A stretch of 64,000 nucleotides of DNA. It comes from Oreocharis arfaki. Its lineage: Eukaryota; Chordata; Aves; Passeriformes; Paramythiidae. Positions 46,564 to 58,756 of this stretch are shown piece after piece. Numbering within the stretch: the first letter of the stretch is position 1; every line of letters begins with the position of its first letter. A program made the translations under genes and the position numbers. Under the pieces are notes generated by a model, which did no database searches, was not told where the DNA came from, and saw only the letters and a list, made by a program, of their open reading frames with translations. The stretch spans positions 1 through 64,000 of the forward strand of contig VZRR01006739.1 of NCBI GenBank assembly GCA_013398015.1. The letters are read 5' to 3'.

Positions 46564-47982
46564 CAACTATCTTAATAGGTTTTCAGGACACACCACTGCT
46601 AAGTCATGGATCCAGTGGATCTCAACCCCCAGCTCTGGTGCCTCTGCACAAATGGACTGTAGCTCCCTTTAGCAGCCACTCAGACACAGCACCTCCCTCG
46701 ACCAACATGATCTTCCAGCAGGAGCTCCTCGGTGCATGCAGCACACTGCCTTTGGACCAGGGCATCCACAGCTCCGACATCAGCACCTTGCATGTCATTG
46801 CTCACTCCTGTCCTCTGTGACTCACCGTCTCTTCTCACATTCACATCCGGTTCTTTGCAAGCATTTCATCGGGAATAAATAAATATTTGTATGCATCCAT
46901 AGGCAAATACCCAAACCTGTATCTGATATCATCATGCCAACAGGGATCAAGGAGAGAACAGTGGGTTTGGGGCCCCTTATGAAGAGGCAAAGATTGATGT
47001 TGATATAGATAATATGTCATCCTTAACTAAAATGGGAGCAGGCAAGAAGGAGAAGAGAAAGATCCCCTACATAGATTGTAGGGGACAGTATTTGAAAAGA
47101 AATCTCAAAATTCCCCTCCAGACATCTCATTTAGGATTCCTGGGGTTATGGAGAGAGAAGGGTGCCCAGAACGACCCCCTAGATTAGGGAAATGGAAGTA
47201 TGACTAATTCCAGTCCATCACACCTCCCTACCTCTGGAAAATAAACACTGACTGTCAGGGAGCAGCTAGCAGCTTGGGACTGAGACTTCATCCAGGAATT
47301 TCTTTCTCTCATCTCTTTGCTGACAAAGAAACAAATGTCTCTCTTAAACACTTCTTGCTTGCTTCCTCTATCACTCTCTTCCTCTGAAAGTTTAAAATGA
47401 GTCAATTGGGTAGTGAATCAAGAAAGAAAAAGAAGAAACATTCATTAGAAGCTGGAGAGAGTAGATATCTACCTTCAGTTGTGGGGATTGGCACGGATTC
47501 CTACCCATAAAGATAAGCCTCCACAGCTGTAGTTCTAGGAGGTTAGATCTTCTTCCAAGCATGATAAGCCTCAATCCAGTGGATAGTATAAAGGGAACAG
47601 GGATTTCCCCAATACTGGTACACACTGTGTTATATTCCACCTTCAGGCAATATATAATGGATGAATTATAAACCCTTGAAATCTATTTTTCTAGTACAGA
47701 CATGGGTAGATCCTTGAAATGGTTGCATTGATACAGTAATTACACCAGTGTTGTTTACTAACTGCAATAATACACCATAATAAACGATAACCTACCTTGG
47801 TATTATAATACTATACTGTGATAACAGCTAAAACAAATATTTTGCTGAGCTAATGCAACTAATTTAGTACATATAAAAATCTTAGCTTAATTTCAGGTTT
47901 CACAATTGCAGAAAGTGCCAAAACAATTTGAGATTCATAGCCATAACAAAAGGAACCAGCAGGTTGTACAACCAGCAGTCTT

Positions 47983-48018
47983 GAAAGAGAAAAAGAAAAA
48001 AAGAAAAAGAGAAAAGAT
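47983..48018. repeat. Purine (A/G) tract
   Basis: AAAAAG/GAGAAAA-type low complexity. Confidence 0.8.
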
Positions 48019-51000
48019 GAGCAAAGGGAATCACCTTGGAAGTGTTATAAAACAATGTTGGTTGAAATGGTCACAAGAATGTTTGAATTACCTTTCCTGT
48101 ACAGGATTAACAAACTCAGCAAACTGCACACATGCAGTGACAAGTTATTTGGTCACTTTTATTTAATACACATACACCTGAAGAACACTCTAACTAGGTA
48201 AACCTCTGAGAGGAAACTACGCTGCTGTCCCTGCTGTAATAGCAAGAAGCATTGTAGCTGTGCTATGATCTGCTGTGTCCTGCAGAGGAACATTCTGACG
48301 ATTCCACACCCTCCTCTAATGCCCTTTGGAGCTTTAAGGAACGGTGAGAAAACTCACAGAGCCATGACAAAGCTGTTCACACCTAGATCATCACTCAGGT
48401 GCCCTGCTTAACAGTCATTGCTAGCAGCGCTCATAACCCTCACGAGCTGTGTAGTTTTTAAACAGACAGGTGGTAGGCGTGTTTAAGCAGGAAGATAAAT
48501 TCATATTCAGGTAGAAATGAAAATATTTCTATTTGCTAACCCTAAACCACATGTGTGTGTGCACAAACACATTTGTACCCCCCCACCCCCCTTAATCATA
48601 ATGCTTTCCAAACACAGCCTTGCTGCACAGTGCATCACAGCTTAGGGGTAACTACCCTGAATGCTTTAGGACAAGGATTGTTTTGTCCCCTCTCCAGTCT
48701 AAGATTAACAATATTTTGCTCCTGCCTGATTTTGTTCAATGACTGTCAGTTCTAATATTTGCAGTCATATGTAAGTCAGACTTTTCAACATGGTGCTGAG
48801 TTCTTCTAGTTATCTAATGATTGCAGTGAGCAGGCTGGACAGGTCTTCCTGGCCTTCAGAAAGGACTGAATATGCCATCTCTGGGTTCCACTCCTAACCC
48901 TTCCTTCAATAGCCTTTTCATTTGCTTATTTCAGTGCTGGATCCACCCTATACATAAAAGGCTTAGCAAGCCATCATGCAAACCAGCAGAGGTTTTCAAA
49001 AAAGCCTTACATGCAGGCAGAGCTACAGGCAACATGGTTTGGGGTAACCCCACAAAACCCAACATCTCCAACTTCACAAGAAGAGCAATGACTCTTCCTC
49101 TACCACCTCACACTGTCATAGTAGAAATGAAGATGTAAACAATTTTCATTCATCCCAGCCTCACCCCATTCAGCACAGATGTATGAGAAATACCAATGGC
49201 TTGAGTCATATGACTGAAAATCAGGGTGTTCATTTTGGAACTGGGGGCACATATACACTTAGGCTGGAATATCATAAGCACAGTTTGCCCTGAAATCACC
49301 TTGTAAGCGACTCTGCTGTTGCTTTCCATTGCCACTCAAAGCAGTGTATTACAGGTGTGGAAGTGTCATTGGACTGTGAGCTCTGCATCCTTCCTTTGGA
49401 GTGAGGAGCAGGGTAGGGTCTAGCAGTGCTGAGCTTCAAGCTGCTGCAGGTAGATTTCTGCCATCAAAGTGGATCCTCTATCTCTGCATTACATTGCAGT
49501 CATTCTAAATTAAGAAGAGAGGAAGAAAAAAAAACCCAGCATGATTGGAGACTGATGTTTTATGAAAGCTGAGATTCTCCCCCTCTGCATGATACCATCT
49601 CCCACATCAGAGGAAGCCTAATAGCCGTGGGCTTCCCATCCAGCTCTGGCTCCTAAATGGCAAAGCTGCAAACAAACTCTAAATTAGGCAGTGACTTCAG
49701 GTAAAAGCAGAATTACCACACACTTGTCAAGCAGCCAATTCAAAGCAGTAAGACCTGAGGAGGAGGCTGAATGTTTGATGGCTTTGCTGGCTTGATTGGC
49801 TGCCACAATGCCCAAGATGACTGATGACACTTTCTTGGGCAAGAGCCATCTCCTGCAGGGCCCACACCCTGAGCAGAGGCTGCTCTCCATCAGAGCAGCT
49901 GGCTCCTGCAATGGGTTTACTGGCTGGATATTTGCTCCTTCCCAACTTCTAAAACAGGTCCTACTTGTAGGGGGAGGGGGGGGCTGGTGTGTCTCTGGTA
50001 TTTATAATTACACATTTATTGAGCTTGTGCAATCCTAACTCCAGCTTTAGGCCAAAAGTTCATTGCTAGAGGGGTTCAATAAAGAATTTCCTCCTGAGAA
50101 TGGAGAATTACATCACTTGCCAAGTGTGTCAGGTGGTTTTCCAGCCTCCTGTTGGGTCACACCCATTTTGACTCCTCTAGTGTATGGATACTGTACATGC
50201 CTGGCTGTATCTTTAAGCTCCATTGGATTAATCGTGTCTGTGTGCTCCACACATCAGAAAAATGAGTAAGGTTGTCATAAAGCCCTTCCTATCATAGACC
50301 CCAGGACCCTGAAAAAACTGGAGCAAGTCAATGCATAAGGACCAAAATGGGTTTCCAAGCAGCAGACAGCCAACTGTTGAATATTTTGCATGTATAACCC
50401 TAAAAAAAATCAGGCTTTTCTTTGCAAATCTCATCACACAGGCCTTGGTGACAATAATTACATTTTTCTGATGGAATGCTTAATAATCTCAGGGACACAT
50501 CACTTACCATGCTGGAGACAGTCCCTACATTTAAAGTGTGATGGTTCCTGCCCCAGAGAGTTCAGTCCCTGTTCAGCATGATGCACTGTTTCTTTTATAT
50601 TATTCCTGTGGCATCATGAAGAGCTGAATACATTATAATGTATTACCATCTTTCACTCAAGGAAATACAAATACTGTTCCTTCCATATGCCACTAAAAGA
50701 TCATTGCTTGTCTCTCCATACACAAAACACATGTCTGAAGACCCCGAAAAGAAGAAAAGTTCACCTCTAATGCTCTTAGGTGATATTGCACCATGCTGCC
50801 ATGTGATTAACAAAATAATCCCAGTGCAAACAGATAAAACAGAACTCTTACACAGACAGTTTTACTTTGTTATGGAGTCTGATACTGTTGGGAGCAAACC
50901 AGGGGAGTGAGACTAATTTTGTTGGCAATATCGAGGTTCATGTGGGTATAAATGCTCTTCCTTAACCATTCTACACTGCATTAAGCCTTGCAATGCAATA

Positions 51001-54000
51001 AAAATTTTTTCAGATGGAGAAAATGGGGCAAAAAGCTGTACATCTCCCAGGGGATCACGTCGTGAATGAAAATGAAGGCAGGAACACCAACTTGTCTATA
51101 AATTCCATTTGCTGACCACCAGGCTAAATGTTTTCCACCTCACAGGTGTATGGGCTGATTATGAGAAGCAAATTACAGGAAGACATGGATTTTAGTAGAA
51201 GAACAGACTGGAGTGGAGGGATTAATGTGATTTATTGGGTCACTTAGTGAGAAGAATTGCCAAACATAAAAACAATCCTATTCAAAGAAATTTAGCAGAT
51301 GAACTAGGTCCTAATTGTGGACAGATAGCTACACTGCTGTAGATACCAGGTGCCTTTTCTCCCAAGGAAACTAACAGCTCAGTGCTCACAAGCCTCAGAG
51401 ATCCTGCACTCAGAAAGGAGCAAGGAACACACAAATATTATTTGGGGATATAAAAGCAGCACAGTCTGGTGATTTCTTTTATAGCCAAGTCTGCCAGAAT
51501 CCACATAACCTTCCCAGCTCAAATCCTGATGAAAGAGCACCCTCAGCTCCCACTGCCCAGAGGGAAAACTGCACATACTAAGAGCCCTGCAGTATGAGGC
51601 ATATGAGTATAGGTATGTTAAGGATTACTCTTACACCAGGACCTTCAATCAATTCAAGGATCTCGTGCGGTTCCTGGAGCCAAAAGCCCAAAATAATACA
51701 GTTTTTTCACTCCCCATGTTGCACAGCCTGGAGCCAGTCTGGTGTCTGGGATAATGGCCAGTTTTGTTTCTGAATGTTTTTTGGGTCCTGCCAGAGGTTT
51801 TGAGCTCAGCAGATCCCCGTGACATCTTCTTGTGACTTGAGACTGGCTTACTTAAGCTAAGGCGGGCAGCAGTACCTGCCATGTCAGCCCCCTAACACAG
51901 GGCACATCAGCCATGTCAGACACCCATCTGGTCTAAAGAAAATGGTCACTGAAACATTCTGTCAATCTTTTAAACATACTCACTGCGCACAGCTTAGCTG
52001 CAAAACCCGTTGAAATCCATGTTAATGTCTCCAGAGACAGACACATATGAAAACTCAAGAGAAAAACGGGGGCTGGAAGGAGCCTCCAAATATAAATCAC
52101 ATCGTTGCTGACCAACTGTGCCAGACCACCTTAAATGGACACTGTGCCCATCTGCTCTTCCCCTCTCCTCCCCCACACCTCCTCCCTCAGGGTTGTAAAC
52201 CATCCTGCAATATTTAAAGTAGCATTGTTCACCTCCCTTCTGAAGCCCCTGGACCATCTGAGCGGCTATATATTCTCTCTGTGCTGTTTGTTATTCCTGA
52301 GGACATGCACATTGCTGAACATACTAATAAAAATTTCATAAAAGAGGTTGCCAAAGGGGTGTCTATGAGGGGATTTGTAAAGCTTGCTCACACACATGCA
52401 CACCCACACTCACTCGCTCTCCATTCACCATTAAGAAAGGGCTGCAGCAGGCAAAAGCAAGTACCTCTGTACAACAAAAAGAAACGTCTCTGCTCCTGAA
52501 TGGGACCAGGCAGGCTTAGGTAACAAAGATCTATATCATCCAGTGATTCAATATAAGCAAACACAGAAGTGTGTTCCTTCGCAATCCCCAGCAAGTTAAG
52601 TGAAAGGCAAGAGGATCCAGCAAGAAAACGCCTGCACGAGGCATGCCAGTATAATAGTGCTGCATGTGCACGTTTGTGTACTGCCTGCTCACTCATCCAC
52701 AGCGTGCCTGCTTGTACCTTTCCCGAGTGCAGATTGAAAGGACAAGGAATAGCACTGACTGAAAATGTATTCCTGAAGAGTGCACTCCCCTCCCAGGATG
52801 TTGTCTGCATCCCAGGACTCAGCAGAGTAGCACTGGGGCTCGTACTTGAGTCTGAGCATATACAGATTTTAAAAAGAGCTATATAGTAGTTTGAAGCACT
52901 GAGGAAATCCATTAGCCACTGACTGTCCTGCCTCAAAGCTAATCAGAATTATGTCTTGTAGGATGGAAGGCATCTAGGAAAGCTGAAGTGCTAAGGAATG
53001 CTTTTTAGTGATTTGATTACTTTTTCTCTTTGCATCTTTCCCTAGATCATCAGGGATCTGCTTAGTGGACTTAACATTCAATTTCAACAGCCCTCGATTG
53101 TTAGCTCAGATTTTCTGTGCAGGGCATGGATTTAAAACATCTCTTAAAACTCTTTAAACTGGTATGTGTGCAGTATTCATCAGATGCTCTGCTCCACTTC
53201 TGTGTTGGTGGTGAAGTCACATATATTTTTATCTGAGCTGTATCTCTGTCTGGATGGAAAATTTAGTATAAATATATGTCATTATAATCAAATACAACAA
53301 GAAAAGAAACAAAACCCCAATAACATACACCAGTGCATGTTTTGACTGTACTAAAAAGGTAGAGCATCTATAGAATTGTAAATAAATGACCTAGAGAAGT
53401 CAGGGTCCTTATTAAGGCAGACATGAAGAAATTATTACAACACAGGTTACTGCCCTCACAGCGACTAACAGCCCATGTGGAATGGTTATGGCAGAGCATT
53501 CAGTTACACATTAGGGATGTTTTTATTATAACACATATTTACAGGCTTCATGATCTCTCTTGTAAATTCATATTAAGGAAATGTAAGTAGTCAGCTTTCA
53601 GAGGCAGGCCTTGAATAGTTTGTGAGTTTTACCTTGGATGCACAGGGACAGTCTCACAGGATGGAAAGCTTTCTTTGTAGTTGCCACAAAGGGAAGCACT
53701 CAGAAAGGGAAACACCCAGTGAGTATTTAAGCAAGCAGCAAGTTTAAAGGAACCAACTCTCTTAACACTTAGGAAAGAAGACTTAAAGCACAAAAAGACA
53801 TGTTGCAGTGATGAGGCCTGCTCCTCTGATAGACAGTTATACAGACATGGACATTTGGGTGGGCTGGTGGGCAGGTGCCTCAATCTCCAAGGATAGGTAT
53901 TACCTTAGGCAACACCAAGATGCTGTTTCTGCTTCAGTTTTCCACCCAAGAAGTCTCATGCACTATCTATTGCTGTACCATAGCAAGCATCAATAATTAT

Positions 54001-55179
54001 TACAAGGCAGACAGATTCACACTGTGTGAGGTGCCTTGGCCATAATTTTACTCATGTACAAGAATATGCTCAGTAAGAAGAACAATTCTTTTCTAGATTA
54101 GAATCTGTATGTGTTGAATATTCCATATCCATTCACCAGCTCAGCAAGCTCCACGTGTGTATATTTAAACACAAAATGTACAGATGTTCACTGTAATTTG
54201 CCTTGCTGAACATCATGCCTATTTAATCCATTCTGAAGGTCAAATATATTTTAATATTTTGGCAAATGCCTTTGGAACCAACTTAATTAAACACAGTTAA
54301 ATTGGGCAGCAAGTTTTCCTCAAAAATGCTTACAACAACTAGTCTGAACAATTGGCTACAGGCTTAGACGGATGCAGCTGGAGAACTGGAGCTGGGGTGG
54401 CTGTGCTCTGCCAGACCTGCGCTGGCTCTGAGCAAGATCTGTGTGGGTGCCTGCACTGCACTCCTGGCAGCACACTAGGGACAGGGAGTAGCAGCACAAG
54501 GCACCAAGGCAGAGCACAGTGGAAGAAGTAAAAAATGCAGATTTTAAAAAGTGAACAAACAAGGAAGCTCAGCAATGCTCTAAACCTAAGGGCAGCTCAT
54601 CTGCAAAATCTCTGAGGGTCCCTGTCAAGAGCATCACATATTAAGGTAAATGAAGTATTAGTGCTCCCAGGAAGGGAGCCAAGGACTGGGACTGGAACTG
54701 TTGTTCTACTTAGAAGAAACCACCTTCATCTGAGATAGATACAGAGAAAATATATGCTCATCTCATGGTATACATATGTAACAGTGTGCAGATGCTCTGC
54801 TTTGCTACACGAGTGCTCAAGCAGACACCTTTTGCATGTCAGCAGGAGTTTATGCAGGGTTTTCACGTGGAATGTACATCTTATTTTCACACGTCAGCTC
54901 AACAGCATGCATGAACACCAGATTGCAGGCACATGTCCACATGCATGTGTTCTTGTGAAATACTCTGGCAAGTATGCAAGCTTTAGGAAAATGTTCTGTG
55001 AGACATTATGTTGACAGATGTAGATGCAATGCGTCTTCCAGCTTACAGAAACCAATCCAGACATCATCTTTCCATACACAAAGCCAACACTGGAGTGCTA
55101 AAATTCAGCATTGACATCACATCCAATATTTTAATTGTTATCACTTGACCCTTTGGTCCATGCTTGTTCAAGGCAGCTT

Positions 55180-55680
55180 CCTTTTTATTAATATCTCAGC
55201 ACACTGTGTGACACAACTTGAGTGTGTCCTAATTTAATTTTAATTAGTGCAGACTTTTGCTTTCCTCACTAATGAAACAGTGCTCATTACGAAGTGTAAT
55301 TGAAGACCCCTAGAGGGAGGGGCGCCTGGAGACCTCATTGTGTTGGTACCCGGCATCCTGCCCAATAAAATTCCCTTCTGAACAAAAGCAGTTTTATCAT
55401 TAATTCATACTGCAGGGGGGCTAACTTGCTGCCAGCCGCTGAGTTCATACTGCTCTTAGGAAGAGCCTAGAGCCTGTTTGTTTTCTCCAAAGAAACAATT
55501 CCAATTTCTAATGACTAAAACACTTACATCATAAATCCTTCGGTCTCGTTGTTAAAAGTATCTTTGAAAAGCGGCTGTTATGAAAGTATGCCTCTCCATT
55601 AGAAGCAGACTATTCATGAACTTTTTTGTGTGTGCTTTTAATTGAGCTTGAATGATACAAATATTGAGTTGTGGTTAACT
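55180..55680. promoter_or_regulatory. Candidate conserved developmental enhancer block
   Basis: Repeat-free sequence unusually dense in homeodomain cores (several TAATTA, ATTA and TAAT), with a near-palindromic A/T element at 55229-55247 and an ATGAAC/ATTCATG segment. It has the texture of vertebrate conserved non-coding elements. No alignment could be done, so conservation is not shown. Confidence 0.3.
55229..55247. repeat. A/T-rich homeodomain palindrome
   Basis: CTAATT at 55229-55234 and AATTAG at 55242-55247 are reverse complements around a 7-base A/T core, giving two inverted homeodomain-type sites. Confidence 0.7.
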
Positions 55681-55694
55681 CCATTAAAAAAAAA

Positions 55695-55722
55695 GAGTGA
55701 GAGAGAGAGTGAGAGAGAGAGG
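55695..55722. repeat. (GA)n microsatellite, interrupted
   Basis: GAGTGAGAGAGAGAG-type repeat directly after an A9 run. Confidence 0.9.
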
Positions 55723-56969
55723 AAAACATGCTCTGTTTACAAGCACTCCAAGATGACCCGGGCAATCACAGTAAGAAGAAAATGAGCTCAGAAGAGCAGG
55801 CCAAGCAGGTGGTTAAGTGACCACCTTTGGATGCACACACGGATTGCCACAAGAAAGGAGGTCTGCATACCCAGGGCACCCCCAGACTCTCATTTTCTTT
55901 GCTCCATAAGTGTGAAATCACGGTAACTGTAGAGAAAAGTTCTTCAGATGACTGCACTTACATTTGTTTATGGCAGACTCAGGGCTTTTTGTAATTTTGA
56001 CTTTAAAAGTTTCTCCTCTGAGTTACCAGACAGAACATCGAACTGCCATTGCATTCTCTGGGTAATGACAGGGTATTGACTACAGGGATTTGTTCAGAAA
56101 TAGTAACTGCACTTCAGATTTACCTTCTGTATCATTCCAAGCCAAGGCTGGAGCATGCCAAGCCTCTACACCATGACAGGACACAGCAAACTGGGCCTCC
56201 AAGTTTATTGGAGCTATCACCATACCAAACACTGGAATTGGTAGATTTTTTCTGGCACCAGTGAGGGTCTTGAGTCTGGGCAGTCAGGACCATGTCTTGT
56301 GAGAGCTGAGGGGCCTGTGCCAACAGACACACAAATCTGTCCAGCAAAGGATTAACATACAGAAGGGAAGGGGATTCAGATTAACATACAAAACTGATCT
56401 GATGTTGCACTAAAACCTTCACCAGTATGGGATTAGCACGTTTTAGCAAACATGCTCTGGGGTTAGAGACATTTATCTAGTGATAACCCAAACAGTATCT
56501 GTCTGAAAAAGGCACCTCCCATAAACAGGGGATCTGAAAAATGCGCAGCCTTTTTGCCAGCACAGATCATAAAAAAGTGCTGATTGTGATTTTCCTCAAA
56601 ACCAGCAGCAAAAAGGCATATATTTCACCTAGAGCAGTGGGGACTTAAAGGTCTTTTCCCTCTCTGGTTGTAAACAACACCATAGCTTGTATTCTAATAA
56701 ATATCTGAAATGACAGCAAAGTGACCTCTTTTGGTTTCTAACCCTACAGTGCTTCTCAGAGCAAAAGCGTCCCCCTCCCAGTCAAGTCTGGCATGTACAT
56801 GCTGATTTGTAACACTCCCTGCCATCCCATTCCAGGTCAACAATTGCCAACAAAGGTGACTGTTTTCCAAATTTGTGCTGCCCAAGTTTCTAGGCTGAAG
56901 TACAGTTTAATATCATCGAGAACCTTGTCAGTGTATAGTGTGCTCAAAACATGAAAGAAAAATGGCATG

Positions 56970-57230
56970 TTTACACAAATCCAGTCCAACTCCTTAACCT
57001 CAAATTAATGACTCTTCATTAATGTTCCTGATACGCCCTTTTATAAAGCAGCAGCAGAATTAAAAGATCCATGGACAATTGTGCATTCAGATGACTCCAT
57101 TTCCAGTGTAGTTTGGAAGGTGAACCACAACTTAATTGCATCAGTTAACAGAAAAATCTCTGTGTTCCTGTGTCCATTATAATCTTAGGCTTTGGTGATA
57201 AGAAAGTTAGGGGAGACACAGGGAAGGGAT
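56970..57230. promoter_or_regulatory. Candidate A/T-rich enhancer block
   Basis: Contains paired ATTAATGA/TTCATTAATG sites (57004-57025 region), ACAATTG (SOX-like), TTAATTGCATCAGTTAAC and AACCACAA (RUNX-like). It is repeat-free and without coding potential. Assignment rests on motif density only. Confidence 0.25.
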
Positions 57231-58489
57231 TTTGCCTACTGACTCACAGCACCCATCACCAGCACAATACCATTAGTGAAACCCAGTTCCTTTAATAATG
57301 AAGTGTTTGATAGACACCGCTGCTCTGGTTCTGCTATTAATCTTGTCCTGATGCTGTTACATTGGGGGATGTAAACTATCTTTTCTCTCCACTCATTATG
57401 GAAACTGCAATTCACATCCTCCCAGGAGTGCTCCAATTAGCCAAGCCTGCATCACACTCAGCTTTCCATCAACTTGCTGCATTATGCTGCGCTGGAAAAG
57501 CTAACCTCCTACCACAGGCATGCACAGAAACAGCCTGCGGTAGCGTATCACTGCTGACTCTTCAGATACATTCTCTCTAAAGCTGCAGGTTTTGGTCTCA
57601 TCAGCAATTCCTGAGTCTTTAGACAAGAAAAGCAAATTCAACAATATAATATTTTTAAGTAGCAAAAAGACACATATGATTCTTGATCGTAGCAGATCTA
57701 GGGGAGAAGGCAAAAGCCGTGTTTGACCTCAACCAAGGTACTTTTACCTATCAAGTAAGATTTTGTACTGTCCAGCACTGCTGCTGAAAGAGATACTCTC
57801 CAGCCTGAGTAATCCTCTCTTCCTTTCATGGCACAGTCAATTAGCAAACTCGGTGTTCTGTGCCTCTATTATATTTTGGTAGGTTTTTAGCTCATTTTTT
57901 GCGTTTTCCCAAATTGCACTTCAAAGTACACTACCCCAGCCCTGAGATAAGACTTGCTTTTGCCTTGTTTTGCATCTTCCAGTTTAAAAGCAAATTATTT
58001 CTGCAGCGTCTCCATAGTTAATGTCATTTTGGACAGCACGTACAAAATTCTCGTGGCCGTCTTAGGTGAGATCAAGTAGAGGTCATGGATTTTGCTTCAC
58101 AGGTAAACTATCTTCTCCATGGGAACTAAAACTGCTTCACCAGAGGATGGTTACAGTGGCTAGAAATGTCTCCTTTTTTCTCTGCTCACAGCTCTTGTCA
58201 AACTCTGCCACTGCCTTTCTGATCTGCAAGCCTGCCTCCAGCTGCTCCCTAACTCACTGCTGCTTGTTTGAGGAGCTGGTCTGGGGACAGCAGAGGCTTT
58301 ACTGCTGCTTCCAGGGGTTTAACAACAGCTACAGCAAGACATGCAAATGTAACCCAAGGCTCCTGGCTGCTTTTGGTTGTTGCCATCGCTTTAAGCTGTT
58401 TGGGGGACAGCAGAATGAAGTACATACAGTATTTAAAATTTTAATCTTCAGAAATTAGTTTCAAGCTATCCTGAAAGTAGGAAGAAGCA

Positions 58490-58690
58490 ACTCTTCGTGC
58501 AAAGCGATGCAGAGCTGTTGATTCCAGAGCCTGCAGCCGCTGGGCACGGAGCAGCCGAGTCAGTGCACACATAGAGCGCGGGGCTGGGTCTGTGCGAGCC
58601 GCACGCTGCAGCAGAAAGGGCGCTGCAAAGAGTGCTGCAGAGACTGAGCAGCCCACAGACATTACTGAACATGCATCCTCTGGCGCACTC
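58490..58690. promoter_or_regulatory. CpG-rich patch, possible promoter or first exon
   Basis: About 200 bp with many CpGs in otherwise A/T-rich surroundings. The minus strand has a 73-codon ATG-initiated frame (58662-58441) rich in Ala/Arg/Leu, with no domain I recognise. The patch could be the start site of an unannotated transcript on either strand; no TATA box or donor site is compelling. Confidence 0.3.
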
Positions 58691-58729
58691 CAGAAAGAGC
58701 AAGAGGGTTATTTTTTTCGTGGGGTGGGG

Positions 58730-58756
58730 TTTTTTTGTTTGTTTGTTTGTTTTTAG
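58730..58756. repeat. (TTTG)n repeat
   Basis: A T7 run, then about five TTTG units and a terminal T run. Confidence 0.9.

Noticed and set aside
49970..49983. G-quadruplex at GGGGG-A-GGGGGGGG
   Set aside because: It only yields three separable G-triplets, with no fourth run close by.
50286..50345. Possible CR1-like sense fragment ('tggagcaagtcaatgcataaggacc')
   Set aside because: The resemblance is limited to about 25 bases and lacks the diagnostic 3' terminus.
55308..55328. CTCF-like AGGGAGGGGCGCC
   Set aside because: The G-run is one base short, so the core is out of register.
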